Shown here piece by piece: positions 50,980 to 63,244 of a DNA stretch of 64,000 bases (within the stretch, counting starts at the first letter, position 1; the number at the start of each line of letters is the position of its first letter). Where the stretch lies: positions 12,819,501 through 12,883,500 of the forward strand of contig JAYKKT010000061.1 of the NCBI GenBank assembly GCA_036023115.1, written 5' to 3'. The notes beneath the pieces were generated by a model that saw nothing but the letters and a program-made list of their open reading frames with translations, was not told the DNA's origin and ran no database searches. The DNA is from Brasenia schreberi (lineage: Eukaryota; Streptophyta; Magnoliopsida; Nymphaeales; Cabombaceae). A program made the translations under genes and the position numbers.

Positions 50980-52948
50980 ATGACAAAGAAGAAAAGAGTG
51001 CATCAAGCTACTCAGACTAAATGGTGGAACCTCAAAAGCGAGAAAGAAGATATATTTAAAAAGAAAGTCCTTCAAGGAGATGTTTGGAATTATGTTGGCA
51101 CACCCTGTGATATGTGGAACAATTTGGCTATACATATTTGGAAAGTGGCGAAAGATGTGTTAGGGGTATCTAAGGGAGGTGTACCGGCACAAAAAGAAGC
51201 TTGGTGGTGGAGTGAAGTAGTACAAAATAAAATCAAGGCAGAGGGCATGTTACAAATTACATTATGCTAAGAAAACTAGTGAAACTTTAGAAAATTATAA
51301 GAAAGCAAAGAAGGAAGCGAAAAAGGCCGTTAGTGAAGCAAAAGCTAAGATTTGGGAGGACTTATATAAAAAACTCAACTCAAAAGAGGGTGAAAGGGAT
51401 ATTTTTAGGACAGCTAGGGCTAGAGATAAGAAAACTAAAGATCTTAATTATGTTAGATGCATAAAACACGAGGATGAAAAAAATTTAGTGGCAAATGATG
51501 ATATAAGAAATAGATGGAAAAACTATTTTTATAATCTTTTTAATGAAAATAAAGATGTTAGTATTAGTTTAGGAGATTTATCCAAGTCAAAAAAGTATAT
51601 AAACCACAATTTCTATCGACGTATTCAAAAGAATGAAGTCAAAGAGGCTCTTAAACATATAAAGGGTGGTAAATCAGTAGGACCCGATAATATTCCTATA
51701 GAAGTTTGGAAAATACTAGGAGAAATAGAAATCACTTGGCTCATAAGACTATTTAATGAAATATGAAAAAACCAAAAGATGCCCAAGGAATGGAAAGCAA
51801 GTACACTTATACCCATATATAAGAACAAGGGAGACGTTCAAAATTGTGCGAATTATCGAGGTATCAAGTGAATGAGTCATACTATGAAATTATGGGAAAG
51901 AATTATCGAACGTAGGTTAAGACAAGTATCAAGTACAACAGAGAACCGATTTGGATTCATGCCAGGCAGATCTACTATCGAAGCGATTCACCTTTTGAGA
52001 CGTCTTATGGAACATTTTAGAGCAAAAAAGAAAGACCTTCACATGATATTTATTGATCTAGAAAAAGCTTATGATAGGGTACCGAGGGAGATTCTTTGGA
52101 GAACTTTGGAAAAAAACGCTATCCCATTGACATATATTAGCCTTATAAGAGACATGTATGATGGTGCAAAAACATGTGTGGGGACTCACGAAGGAATGAT
52201 AGACTTCTTTGAAGTTAATATTGGGTTACATCAAGGATCAACTTTAAGTCCATACTTATTTATAATAGTGATGGATGAGTTAACAAAATATATTGAAGAT
52301 GAAGTACCTTGGTGTATGTTATTTGCAGATGACATTGTATTAGTGGAGGAGTCTAAGGAAAAAGTTAATAGAAAATTGGAACTATAGAGAGAAACATTAG
52401 AAAGCAAAGGCCTCCGACTTAGTAGAACAAAGACAGAATATATGGAATGTAAGTTTGATCATTTGGTTACTTCAGAGGAGATAGAAATTAAAATTGGCAC
52501 GCATTGCATTACCCAAAAGGAAAGTTTTGAATACCTAGGGTCAATTTTTCAGAGTGATGAAAGAATTGATGGAGATGTTATGCATAGAATTAATGTTGAT
52601 TAGTTAAAATGGAGAGGAGCATCAGGCATTCTTTGTGATAAGAAGATACCATTAAAATTAAAAGGTAAATATTATAGAGCAGCAATTAGGCCTGCCATGT
52701 TTTATGGTTCTGAGTGTTGGGCAGTTAATCATCAACATGTACAAAAGATGTCTGTGACAGAAATGAAGATGTTGAGATGGATGAGTAGTCATACAAGAAA
52801 AGATCGTATACATAATGAGGTTATTAGAAACAAATTAGGAGTGGCACCAATAGAGGATAAAATGAGAGAACATTGTTTAAGATGGTTTGGACATATAGAA
52901 AGAAGAACATGTAAGAAGGTTAGAACAACTAAATTTGAAAAGTATTAA
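50980..52948 (+). pseudogene. LINE reverse transcriptase domain
   Basis: In order: [55 protein letters not shown] with the first catalytic Asp, [13 protein letters not shown], and MLFADDIVL with the catalytic pair. Then the C-terminal thumb and the [17 protein letters not shown] motifs. Stops lie at 51268, 51764, 51869, 52385 and near 52602, so no full enzyme can be made. All catalytic motifs are readable, which fits recent inactivation. Confidence 0.9.
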
Positions 52949-53122
52949 AAGAGGTAGAGGACGACCACAAAAGTGTTGGAAAGAAACAATAAAGAATGAT
53001 CTAGCTTATTGGGAGTTAACTGCTAATATGGCACACGATAGGGATCTGTGGAAACAAAGAATCCATGTAGCCGACCCCGTCTAGTATGGAAAAAGGCTTA
53101 ATTGTTGTTGTTGTTGTTGTTG

Positions 53123-53142
53123 TTACTACAAAATGCATTAAA
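53123..53142. repeat. Target-site duplication of the LINE, right
   Basis: Matches 49879-49898. It directly follows the (TTG)n tail. Confidence 0.88.
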
Positions 53143-53735
53143 ATTAAGATTGACACATATTTCATCCTCAAAAGAAAATGATGAGGATGTCACACATAAA
53201 ATTAGTGAGTATTGGTTAAAATACAGAGGTGCATCAATGATTTTATGTGGTAATAATATACCAATAAAGTTGACATGTAAATATTATCAACCAATAATTA
53301 GTCCCGTTATTTTACCTAATGTTGAGTGTTGTATAGTAAATCATCAATATGTGCAAAAGATGTTTGTGATAAAAATAAAGAGGTTGAGATGGATGCATAA
53401 TCACAAAAGGAAAGATTGTATTTGTAATGAGGTTATGAGAGAATTTTTGGGAGTGACATTAATATACCATAAAATAAGGGAGAATCCTTTAATATGGTTT
53501 CAAAATGTGAAAAGTCAATTAAAGGAGGCTTTGCTAAGAGGGTATGAGAAATTAGATGGTGAATATACTAAAAGAGGAAGAGAAAGACAAGGAAAATGTT
53601 TAAAGTAAACAATAAAGGATGATTTATCTTCTATCGAATTAAGTATTAGCATCACATAATATCAAACCTTATTAATACAAAGAATCCATCTAGTTGACCC
53701 CTTGTAGTGTGAGAAAAGCTTAGTTGTTGGTTGTT
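53143..53735 (+). mobile_element. Old RTE LINE remnant 4, right part
   Basis: Continues remnant 4 after the inserted LINE (AAAATTAAGATTGACACAT...) to a worn TTGTTGG 3' end. One frame stays open for ~168 residues and keeps RTE thumb motifs (VQKMFVIKIKRLRWM), but it lacks the catalytic part. Confidence 0.8.
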
Positions 53736-54179
53736 GCTTGTGTGTGTGAGTGAGAAAGAGCCCATAGTTTTTTTAACATGGTCCAAAATGGGACTTATTC
53801 ATTCAACCATATCGAAGATGAGGCTTCCACTATAATCAAAGCATATTACAATCAACATATTTCAACTCAAACAAATATTTCCTTGCATGATTTTTTTTAA
53901 TTTAAGCCTTGACCCCATGTAGCCTGACTTTGTTGATTCATGCATGCGAGCTTTCTCATTTCCATTTTCTTTTAAAGCACAACCCATCGAATCTCTATCT
54001 TTAGTTCTTAAAAACCATCACTCCAAAATGATGATCAAATTCTTGACTGTTCCATTCAAATCCAGCAAGCATCTCAAGGGTATTATCAAGTACTTTGTGC
54101 CAGCTTGGCCGTGTCTGCCGATGTAAATGCCTCAGTTGAGGTAGGTTCCATACTGGGCACCATCTCAACAGTCGCTGAG

Positions 54180-54992
54180 TATTGTGGCAAAGGTGACTAA
54201 CAGCTAGCCTATTGTTGCAGAAGCTCTATATCATAATTCATTGTGACTTGATCATCTGGCATCTCTAGCAAATATTTCTTAATTTCTATCAAACTTTTGA
54301 AGGCATCCCGATCATTTAAAGTAAGTTTATTTGTATTTGAGCAGTCCGTAAGGTGAGAACTCTAAGGCCAATATCCCTCAAAGTATGAACCTACAGCATC
54401 AGTGGAACCACCATCACATTTGCTCATAAGTTTGTTTTTGTTTCTTTGTCAGTAGTACTCCATCTAAAGTTTGACCAATTCTGTCGGCGCCATCATTGTT
54501 GAGCACCTTTTCAATTCCTTTTACGGTATAACTATAATTTTCTTGTTCTTTTTTTTACATTATTTACTTGCATAAACTTTTCAATATCTTTTGCTAACAA
54601 ACAAATATCTCAATCAAGTCCTATCTCAATGGTACCATACTTATCTTACATATAACAGTTTCTTCAAGCTGCATTACATTTATTTGAATGTCAAAAAAAC
54701 TGTTGAAACAAATGTAGATCTTACACAATTATATACCTCAAGTTTAAAGAAGCTTGTAAAAACGAATGTGAACTTTTACAATTATGTGCTTCAAGCAAAA
54801 AAAAAGATAATTAGAAATGATTCTCATTAATCTTTATGTGCTTTTGCATGAATACGGGGAAAAGCCAAAATATTTTCACATGTATCTGTAGTTTAAATGC
54901 ACCTCAATATGGTTTTATATTATATTATTATCATATTATATTACATTATGTTATATCATATTATATTATATTGTATTATATTATTTATACAC

Positions 54993-55039
<47 letters not shown>

Positions 55040-56600
55040 GCACTACACACACGTAGATGTATATATGTGTGTATAATACATATAAAAGTACAAGTACGTA
55101 TATGCAAACAATTTGAAGTGCTGGTTCGTAGTGTGACTACTGCATAATTAGATATTTTAGCAGCTATAAATCATTAAAATAATAATGAAAACATCTTTTT
55201 CATATTTAGAAGTTTCCTTAAGAAGATTTCCATAATAGTGAACACAATAGAATCTTGATTCTATTGGGAAAATAGGAAATACGTAGTGACAAAAAAGGCA
55301 TTTAATTCTTAGACAACTACTATAGATATGGTTTTCTCGACAAATTTTTCTAGTTTTTAAGGCACAAACCTCTTAAAAGCTTACCATCTTGGGAGGCCTA
55401 TCGGCATTGCCCTTCTCATTATTCTTCCTAATTGTTGAATTTTTTTTAGTCTTTTTGAGGGGAGTGAGAATCTTGTAAGCAATATTCAATCATTTTCCAA
55501 CTTTCCTTTTTCTTTGCCCGTATGTTCCTCTATAATAATCCAGTATCCTTTTCTCTCCAATCTTATCATAGGGGTTGTCCTTATCAAAGATGCATATCCT
55601 TTTCAAAATTGCTTTCCACAAGTCAAGCCCAACTAATCTACTTGGGCGGTTCCCATTAGTATACTTTCTCTCCGTGGAGCTGAAAAAGTAATAAGCATCA
55701 CCTACGCAAATACCATTATCTGATATCATGAAAAGCTAACATTAATTAGAAAGAGTTAATGGGGATCAAAATAGTTGAAAGAATTCCAACTACATGAAAT
55801 AGGGAGGACTAACCGCAGAGATCCTTCGGATCGGATGAATATACATTGACCGTAGAGATCAAATCATTAGCAATAATTGTCATCCGGGTTTTGTTTCTTT
55901 GGGGTTAAGTAACGAATGATCACTTCATGATCAGTTGGGTCAAACTTCAGCCCTACTTTCCACCAGTTGGGGTTTGATCGAGCTTGCCTTTGATGTTGGG
56001 TGGAAAGATCCTGTGAGCAAACTTACATTAGGTTAGCTTGGACATAAACCTTATCTTTCCCGATTCGGGAGTTTCGCCTCATAATTCTACTACTATCATG
56101 GAGTTCCAAAACCAAAGACGCAGTAATTGCCCGAGTTACAAAAGCTCCACAATGGAATATGAAGGACATAGCAATGACCTATCAATGCTTGTTCAACATG
56201 ACTCAAACTATAACGCATGGCGTGCAGATGGAGGAGATACGTTTGGGTGCCAGTTGATGTTGGTTTTGTACTGCTGAAGCTTCAAAGTAATTCGTATTAA
56301 GGTCATACTCATAGCTGCTTCCAAAAAATGTTGTTCATGCCAGCCAACTTTATGCCCCAACTTATTGGGTGAAGCGTATCATCCATGTCTAAAATATGAA
56401 ACAAAAAGTCGATTTATTGAGAAAGAAGAGAAATGCTTCCTCTGTTCAGAAACGACATAGAATTCGTATATTTTCGAAACCTTACGAGAGATTGGTAGTT
56501 TCAGGAGATACTCACTCTGTGTGTGTGAGAGAGAGAGAGATCTGACCGAAAAACAATGCATTCTTATTTGCCCCAACAGAACTCTCAGTCGCGTGCATGG
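54180..56600 (-). pseudogene. NAC gene copy 2, broken
   Basis: This copy has the same exon layout as the NAC gene at 41.1-43.5 kb. Exon 2 (NAC subdomains C and D) reads cleanly from ISDNGICVGDAYYFF to YYRGTYGQRKR and then shifts frame, losing SWKMIEYCL. Exon 1 has lost the internal ATG (ATGGCA became AAGGCA) and carries small indels. Exon 3 (54.18-54.70 kb) has many stops. The GFWKA motif has become DLWKA. Confidence 0.85.
54998..55036. repeat. (AT)n microsatellite in NAC copy 2 intron
   Basis: Lies in the region between exons 3 and 2. The same intron at the intact locus (41.96-42.07 kb) has only short AT runs. Confidence 0.93.
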
Positions 56601-57039
56601 TGAAGAGTCAGCCCTGCGGAGAAGAACCCAAATTTTCTAGGCTTCTTGAAGTCCGAGAATCGGAGAGGAAGCGGTATTCCGAATACAGAAAAACTAGAAC
56701 CAAACTTAGAAGTCAGAAAGCAATAAACGAAGATGCTATACAGTGTTGAGTTTCTTTGCAGCGTTGAAGCGAGTCTTGTGGTTTCTTATTGCAGCGGAGT
56801 CGGTCTGGATGAAGACGATGATAAAAATGCCCAAAGGCGAAACACGTTTTCACACCGGGGTTTTCGCACGGGAAGACTCTTTCTTTTTTGTTTCTTGAGT
56901 ACATATATCAGGGCTTTCCGTTAAAGTCATTTCAATCTGTATCCTAGAGATTTTCGTTAAAAGCTAAAAATGGATTTGTTTAAAACGTTTTATCTTTTGA
57001 AAAAGGAGTAACTCATAAAATCCGAGAAGAGGGTTCTTC

Positions 57040-57190
57040 TTTCCGCATTTCATGGTTGTAATTATTGAAGCCGAGAGAGCCTTCAACAACTCACATCTCC
57101 CACTTGCCCACTTGAGCCAAGCTATGATAGATTGGTTTTGCCTCCCACTCTTTTGGGGTTTTACCAAGTTATATCATTTCCTAGTTAAAA
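57040..57190 (-). mobile_element. Fragment of the copia family seen at 6 kb
   Basis: Read on the minus strand, it matches the region from ~6340 to just past the LTR start at 6418 (GGCAAGTGGGAGATGT junction). Only the polypurine tract and a little on each side remain. Confidence 0.65.
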
Positions 57191-57254
57191 TTAAATTGCA
57201 ACTTTTACATGTTATGTGGTCTTCCATAATATGTTTTGCCATTATAAAGTAAAT

Positions 57255-57711
57255 GTTTCCAACTTAACAGAACAAAGATGGAATATATAGAATGTAAGTT
57301 TGATCATTTGGTTACTGAGTGCTGGGTAGTTAATTATCAATATGTACAAAACGATGTTTGTGACAGAAATGAAGATGTTGAGATGGATGAGTGGTCATAT
57401 AAGAAAAAACAGTATACATAATGAGGTTATTAGAAACAAATTAGGAGTGACACTAATAGAGGATAAAATGAGAGAATATCGTATAAGATGGTTTGGACAT
57501 ATAGAAAGAAGATCAAAAGAAGACCCTGTAGGAAGGTACGAAAAATTAGATTTTGAAAGTATTAAAAGTAGTAGAGGACGACTACAAAAGTGATCTAGCT
57601 TATTGTGAGTTAACTGCTAAAATGGCACATGATAGGGCTTTGTAGAAACAAAGAATCCATGTAGCCGACCCCATCTAGTATGGGAAAAGGCTTAGTTGTT
57701 GTTGTACAAGT
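57255..57711 (+). mobile_element. RTE LINE 3' fragment
   Basis: Matches the 3' end of the young LINE closely and ends in the (TTG)n tail. An internal deletion joins TTGGTTACT to GAGTGCTGGGTAG. It keeps an open frame with [13 protein letters not shown] and [11 protein letters not shown] but no catalytic motifs. It is much closer to the young LINE than to the old remnants. Confidence 0.85.
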
Positions 57712-57811
57712 TAACTTTTAGCTCCCAACAACTAGTATTAGAATCCTATTTACTCATTTTGGATATATTTTAATCATAGTTATAGATAGTTATATGATTA
57801 GTTTGAATATT

Positions 57812-60800
57812 GAAAATTACCACAAGTGAATAGGAAAAATAAAGGATGTATTTTTTGTCAAGAAATTATATGTATCAGTCTTTTCTACTAAAAACTAATT
57901 TGAAGATGAAATTTTAGGATTTTGGTTGCAAAATACTTACCCGATTCTGGGAAAATATCTGCAGTCACTTTGACTAGTTCTCGCTCTGGAAGCGTATGCA
58001 ATGACCATGAATTATGTAAAGAGCTATCGTTGTTTTGAATGAAGAAGTCGACGATGAACTCAAAGAAGCATCCTTTTTGGGCATGTCGGAGGTTTTGGTT
58101 ACTGAAAACAGAGGGAGAAGCAAAGAGAGGAGAGTGGACAAAGCAATAGAGACAAAAGCAAGAGTATAAATCAAAGTCTAAATACAAAAATCTTCGAGTG
58201 TGACTATCAGTGGTAAAAGGGACATATCCAAAGGTTCTGCACTATCAGATGAAAAAAAAAAAGGAGAACAAGGGTAATAAAGACAAACAACAAAAAGAAA
58301 GATAATGATAATGATGATCGTGTTAGCCACCACTACTTGGAAGAGATCTTGTGATTATATGCAATGAGAATTTGATTAATGTTGTCAGGATGAGACCAGG
58401 GCCTGGCTTGTCGATGATGGGTACCGCTTTCATGTGACATCTAGGGAAGGATTTCTTCAAATCTTATACTCCTGGTGACTATGGGGTTTTGAAGATGGGT
58501 AATGATGGTATATCAAAGGTGATTAACATTGGCAATGTTTGTTTGTTAACCACTAATGGAACAAAGTTGATTTTGAAGAATGTCAAACACGCACCGCACA
58601 TCCGTCAGACCATTTCTCGCTAGTGTTCTTGATGACGATGGCTATTTTAGTACCTTACTGGTGGTGGATAGGGAAACTTCTCCAAGGGTTTTTTATTGTG
58701 ACATATGGAAAGAAGTGTTCGGGTTTGTGCTTTGTACTAGACTAATGCTTCAAGCCAAGTGATGTTGTTAATATAATGAGTGTGATAATCAATGTAGCTA
58801 TAAAGACAAGAGACTTAGCCACATTAGTGAGTAGTTGACTTGATACTTTGACCAAAAGAAATCTACTTTCAAGTTAGAAGGGTGCAAGTTTCAGAAAAAT
58901 GTACTCATTGTTTAGCCGGGAATAGGGGTATCAAAGTCTCTTTCAAGAGTCATCATCATTCTAGGAAATTAGTAGGTGCTTCGAAAGGTACATTCAGATC
59001 TTCGTGGTCCAACGAGGACTAAAACATTTGGTGGTGCACTTTACTTTGTGACTTTTCATTGATGATCATTCAAGGAAACTTTGGGTTTATGCCTTGAAGA
59101 CTAAGGACGAGTGTACTTGGGTGTCTTTAAGCGCTTTCGTGCTCTCGTTGAGAGAGAGAACTGGGAAGAAACTGAATGTGTTCGCACCGATAATGGTGGT
59201 GAATATTGTGGACCATTTGATGAGTACCAAGCAGTGACAAGAGGGTATTAGACACGAGGAGTAGTCGCCTCCCTAAGACTCCTCTACCTTAATGGCTTGC
59301 GTAAAGGATGAATAGGACTTTGATGGAGAGAGTTAGATGCTTGCTTTCCTAAGTAAAGCAAAATTACTCCGGATCTTTTGGGGTGAGGCTTTGTATACCG
59401 GCCGCACATGTTATTAATTTATCTCCTACTATTGCTTGGTACAGACCGATGTTCCCGATAGGTGTGGTAATGGAAATGATGTTTCCTATGACCACTTACG
59501 TGTTTTTGGGTGTAGAGTATTTCATACATGTGCCCAAAGATGAGAGGTCTAAGTTGGATGTTAAAACTAGAAGTGCATCATTCGTGGCTATGGTCATGAT
59601 GAGTTTGACTATAGGTTATATGATCCAGTTGAGAAGAAGCTTGTTAGAAGCCATGATGTTAAAAGTGACTTGGTTGACCTTAGTTCAGCCATAGGGAGTC
59701 ACAAGCATGATGTATTGGAGTCTAGTAGTCATGATGATATGAAAAGTTTATACTCCAATGGATGCAGTTGAGGTTGACACTGTTGGTCACACTCTTGTTA
59801 AGCCTCCTATTCTACGAAGATGATTGACCAAACAACATATTTTATCTATGCATTATTCATTAAAAGAATATGTTCTTCTCACTAACGGGGAGAACCATAG
59901 TGCAACGTAGAGGATATGGAGACTGAGCATAAAGCAGAATGGATTGCAACTATGAAGGATGAAATAAAATCTGTGCTTAACAATAATACTTTTATATTTT
60001 GGTCAAGTTGTCTAAGGATAGAAAGGATTTGAAAAATCAGTAGGTTTATGGTTTGAAAACTAAAGAAAATGGTTCCACTCGATAAAAAGCTAGATTGGTT
60101 GTTAAATATTATCGTCAGAAAAAGACAATTTGAAAATTATATGAAGTCCTGCAGTACAAAGCTTAATATATGCAATGGTTTGCACAAGACTTAATATAGT
60201 TCATGCAATTAATATGGTAAATCATTTTCTTTTAAATCTTGGTAGAGGGTATTGGTATGCTTGAAGTAGATTTTGTATGACGAGTCTCCTTCAAATGATA
60301 ATGGTAAAGAAGATATGCAACATATTCCTCATACACCTACAATAAGAAGCTTAATGTATACAATGGTTTACATAAGACTTGATATAGTTTTCTTTTAAAT
60401 CTTGGTAGAGGATATTGGAATGTTGTGAAGTGAGTTTTGTATTATTTTCATGGCATTTCTAGTTTGAAATTTTGTTTTGGATCTATAAAACCTATTCTTT
60501 GTAGTTATATAGATTCATATATAATCAAAGATGTTGATACAAGAATGTCTACTTTTGGCTATTTAATTACTTTTGCAAGGGGAGCTATAGCTTGTCAATC
60601 AAGATTATAAAAGTACATTGCATTATCTACTACAGAGGCAGAGTTCATTGCTAAGAAATTAATGCATGAACTTAGTTTTACTCAAGAAAGGTATGTCTTA
60701 TTTTGTGATGATCATAATGTTATACATCTTGACAAGAATTATGCTTTTCATGGTAAGTCTAAGCATATTGATATGAGGTATTATTAGATACGAGATATTC

Positions 60801-60950
60801 TAGACTCGAAGTTGTTAGAGCTTGAGAAGATTCATACATATGATAATGGTTTGGACATGTCGATGAAGACTTTATCATGAGAAAAATTTGAAGCTTATTG
60901 CTTGACGACGAGTTTGTCAAGCACTTCCACTCAGTCGGAGGGCAAGTTTG
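57812..60950 (+). pseudogene. Ty1/copia copy 3, decayed
   Basis: Same family as copies 1 and 2. Gag is shortened by an internal loss (~290 bases relative to copy 1). Then come protease (FHVTSRE-like, TSYTPGDYGVLKMGN near 58.46 kb), integrase (KCTHC-like near 58.9 kb, TDNGGEYCGPFDE near 59.18 kb, and a RLCIPAAHVINLSP stretch near 59.39 kb), reverse transcriptase and RNase H remnants. Frames break every 50-150 codons. Confidence 0.87.
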
Positions 60951-60996
60951 TTGGGTACCTTCTCGTGTGGGAGGTAGACCCTACCTCGTTAATGAG

Positions 60997-61043
<47 letters not shown>

Positions 61044-61632
61044 GTTGTGGTATGGCATGTAAATTTGCCTTATTTCATGGCTATTGCTATTTTCTTTAAG
61101 CCGTGGTAGCTTGTAATTCTTCTAATTTAGGTGTCATCTTTTCTTTGCAATGAATATGGTTTATTTTATTCACGATTTTTATTTTAGGAATGTCATACTA
61201 TAGCAAAAAAATCCTTTTTTTCTTCCTTTTTCATGAACCAACCGAACCAAAGGAGTTTCTTCTGGTCTTTTTGGTTATTCGGTATTGTTTAGTAAGGAGA
61301 CAACTAAATTTAAGGCATCATTAAGAGAGGTTTGAGATTTATTTTTGGCTCTTTGAGTTCATTAAGAGAGAGTTGTACTCATATATTTTGTATAGTGAAT
61401 TTTTTGAACTAGGCCCTGTAGTATTTACCTCTTATATTGAGGGAGGTTTTCACTTAAAAATATGGATTCTCTATTTATTTAATTGTATATACATACATAT
61501 ATTTGAGGATCGTTATTATTTTTCATTTGTTATTATTTATCAAACTCGATTATTGGAAAATAGATTTTAGGCTTTTGCAAGTTTTCTTTCAGTTTCTTTT
61601 TTGAACGCTGATGTGCTTGCTAGGGAGTTTAA
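60951..61632 (+). repeat. Copia copy 3 3' LTR with expanded GA tract
   Basis: The LTR start TTTGTTGGGTACC follows the GGAGGGCAAG run. It ends where sequence switches to module P copy 3, which gives the best estimate of the LTR length (~0.68 kb). The GA tract at 61001-61041 is longer than in copies 1 and 2. Confidence 0.65.
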
Positions 61633-61901
61633 AACGTAACTAAAACTTCACCTACACTACATGGAGACTAGCTGCAAAACAACATTAACAAATTATGTCT
61701 TGTGATTTCTGATGATGATTCCCATCTCCAACATCTCTCATATATACTTCGTGAAGGGTTGGGTGATTGCAAGCTTTAAGAAATTAACGGGTTCTATAGG
61801 CTATTCATCTGATCACCTTGAAAATATTTCTTGACAGAAGACTGCTTGAAAGTGCTTAGCCACAACAATATTAAGTTTGATCACCTTGAAAATATTTCTT
61901 A

Positions 61902-62113
61902 ATAGAACATGTAAGAAGGTATGAAAAACTAGATTTTAAAAGCATTAAAAGAGGTAGAGGATGACGACAAAAGTGTTGGAAAGAAACAATAAAGAATGAT
62001 CTAGCTTATTGTGAGTTAACTGCTAACATGGCACATGATAGGGCTTTGTGGAAACAAAGAATTCATGTAGCCGACCCTGTCTAGTATGGGAAAAGGCTTA
62101 GTTGTTGTTGTAC
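61902..62113 (+). mobile_element. RTE LINE 3' fragment inside module P copy 3
   Basis: Close to the last ~210 bases of the young LINE, ending in TTGTTGTTG. It sits at a site that is uninterrupted in module P copies 1 and 2. Its 5' junction carries a short patch copied from nearby. Confidence 0.85.
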
Positions 62114-62244
62114 CATTGCTAGTGTTGTACTTCATGGCATGTTTCTAATGGCCTTCATCAAAACTTATTCAATGTCAATCCATGCACCTTTGACTTATCT
62201 TTTCCATTTGGTTAAACCATGCAAAATCTATAGCATTTGTGAGT

Positions 62245-62454
62245 AGAACAACAACAACTAAGCCTTTTCCCATACTAGATGGGGTCAGCTACATAGATTC
62301 TTGTTTTCTACTGAGCTCTATCATAATTCGTAGAATCCGTGATAAATAAGTGTGATAAAGTTTTACGTTGACTGTCGAAAGCCTAACATAACACTCCTCT
62401 TTTATCCGAGCTTGGGACTGGCCGTGCAAGGGTGATCCCTTCATGGGCAGAGTT
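62245..62454 (-). mobile_element. Short RTE-derived element, inverted twin
   Basis: The element is 210 bases, flanked by 17-bp target duplications at 62228-62244 and 62455-62471. It is the same insertion as at 35324-35507, copied with module P, but it keeps the full-length 5' part (GGGATCACCCTTGCAC, AGTCCCAAGCTCGG). Confidence 0.85.
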
Positions 62455-63208
62455 CTATAACATTTGTGAGTGACTGTGATTAATTTTTTCAATGACTTAT
62501 TCAGGAGAACTCTATATAATAACCTTTAACTGAATGTTTTTTTATGATACCTAACCTCTTATCCATTGCATTGTTATCTTCAGATTTGTGGTTGTGGCTC
62601 GGTTACCCCATAGGCAAACCATTCAAGCCCTATGACAAATACCGACTTAACCCTTTCTGTGTCTCAATGCAAGATCCAAGGGCCTTTCTGTCCTCGGAAA
62701 TTTTCAAATTGCCACCAAATTATTCCTTAGAAATTGATGGTCTCAAAAGTTTGGGTTTGGGCAATTTTGAAATTTCACAAATGAATATTTAATTTTACTA
62801 ACCCTTAAAGATCATACATCTAATTATTGGAATCTTATAAGAAATCTTGGCCTACATGATTAGTTGTTTTGGACTTTAGGTGTTATCAAACTCAGTGATA
62901 AATCCTAGTTATGCGAAATTTTCATGAGCATTTGTGGAGCTCGTCATGCATTGTCGGTGTTATTTGTATAGCACCAGTCTAGTGACAGTATTTGGATATG
63001 GGTGTGGTTGAAAATCCACACACGGTGATGAAAGAAGTTCTAAAAAAAGGTGGTTTTGGCAGTGACATCAGTTTTTTCGTTCCTGTGGTTTTCAACAAAT
63101 ATGTTTAAGATGGTGGAGGGTGGTGATCAGTGATTGAAACGGTAGACCTATATGAAAAGCTAGATGATGGATGATTATGTTCCATGTGGAATTATGCATA
63201 TAAAACTA

Positions 63209-63244
<36 letters not shown>

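Larger units (their letters stand above)
49899..53122 (+). mobile_element. Full-length RTE-type LINE, mutated
   Basis: The element is 3.2 kb with a ~310-base 5' leader, an endonuclease domain, a reverse transcriptase domain and a short 3' region ending in (TTG)n. A 20-bp target duplication marks both ends. The single frame is broken by about seven stops or shifts, so it is dead but young next to the remnants around it. Sequence motifs place it in the RTE clade, not L1: an endonuclease starting near the beginning of the frame, MLFADDIVL as the catalytic box, and a simple-repeat tail instead of poly(A). Confidence 0.93.

Noticed and set aside
53102..53608. 168-residue frame as a host gene
   Set aside because: It is the thumb region of an old RTE remnant, recognisable by VQKM and RLRWM motifs.
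62544..62792. 82-residue frame as a gene
   Set aside because: Only its LWLWLGYPIG start is shared with other module copies; the rest is unique, so I list it as a finding, not a gene.
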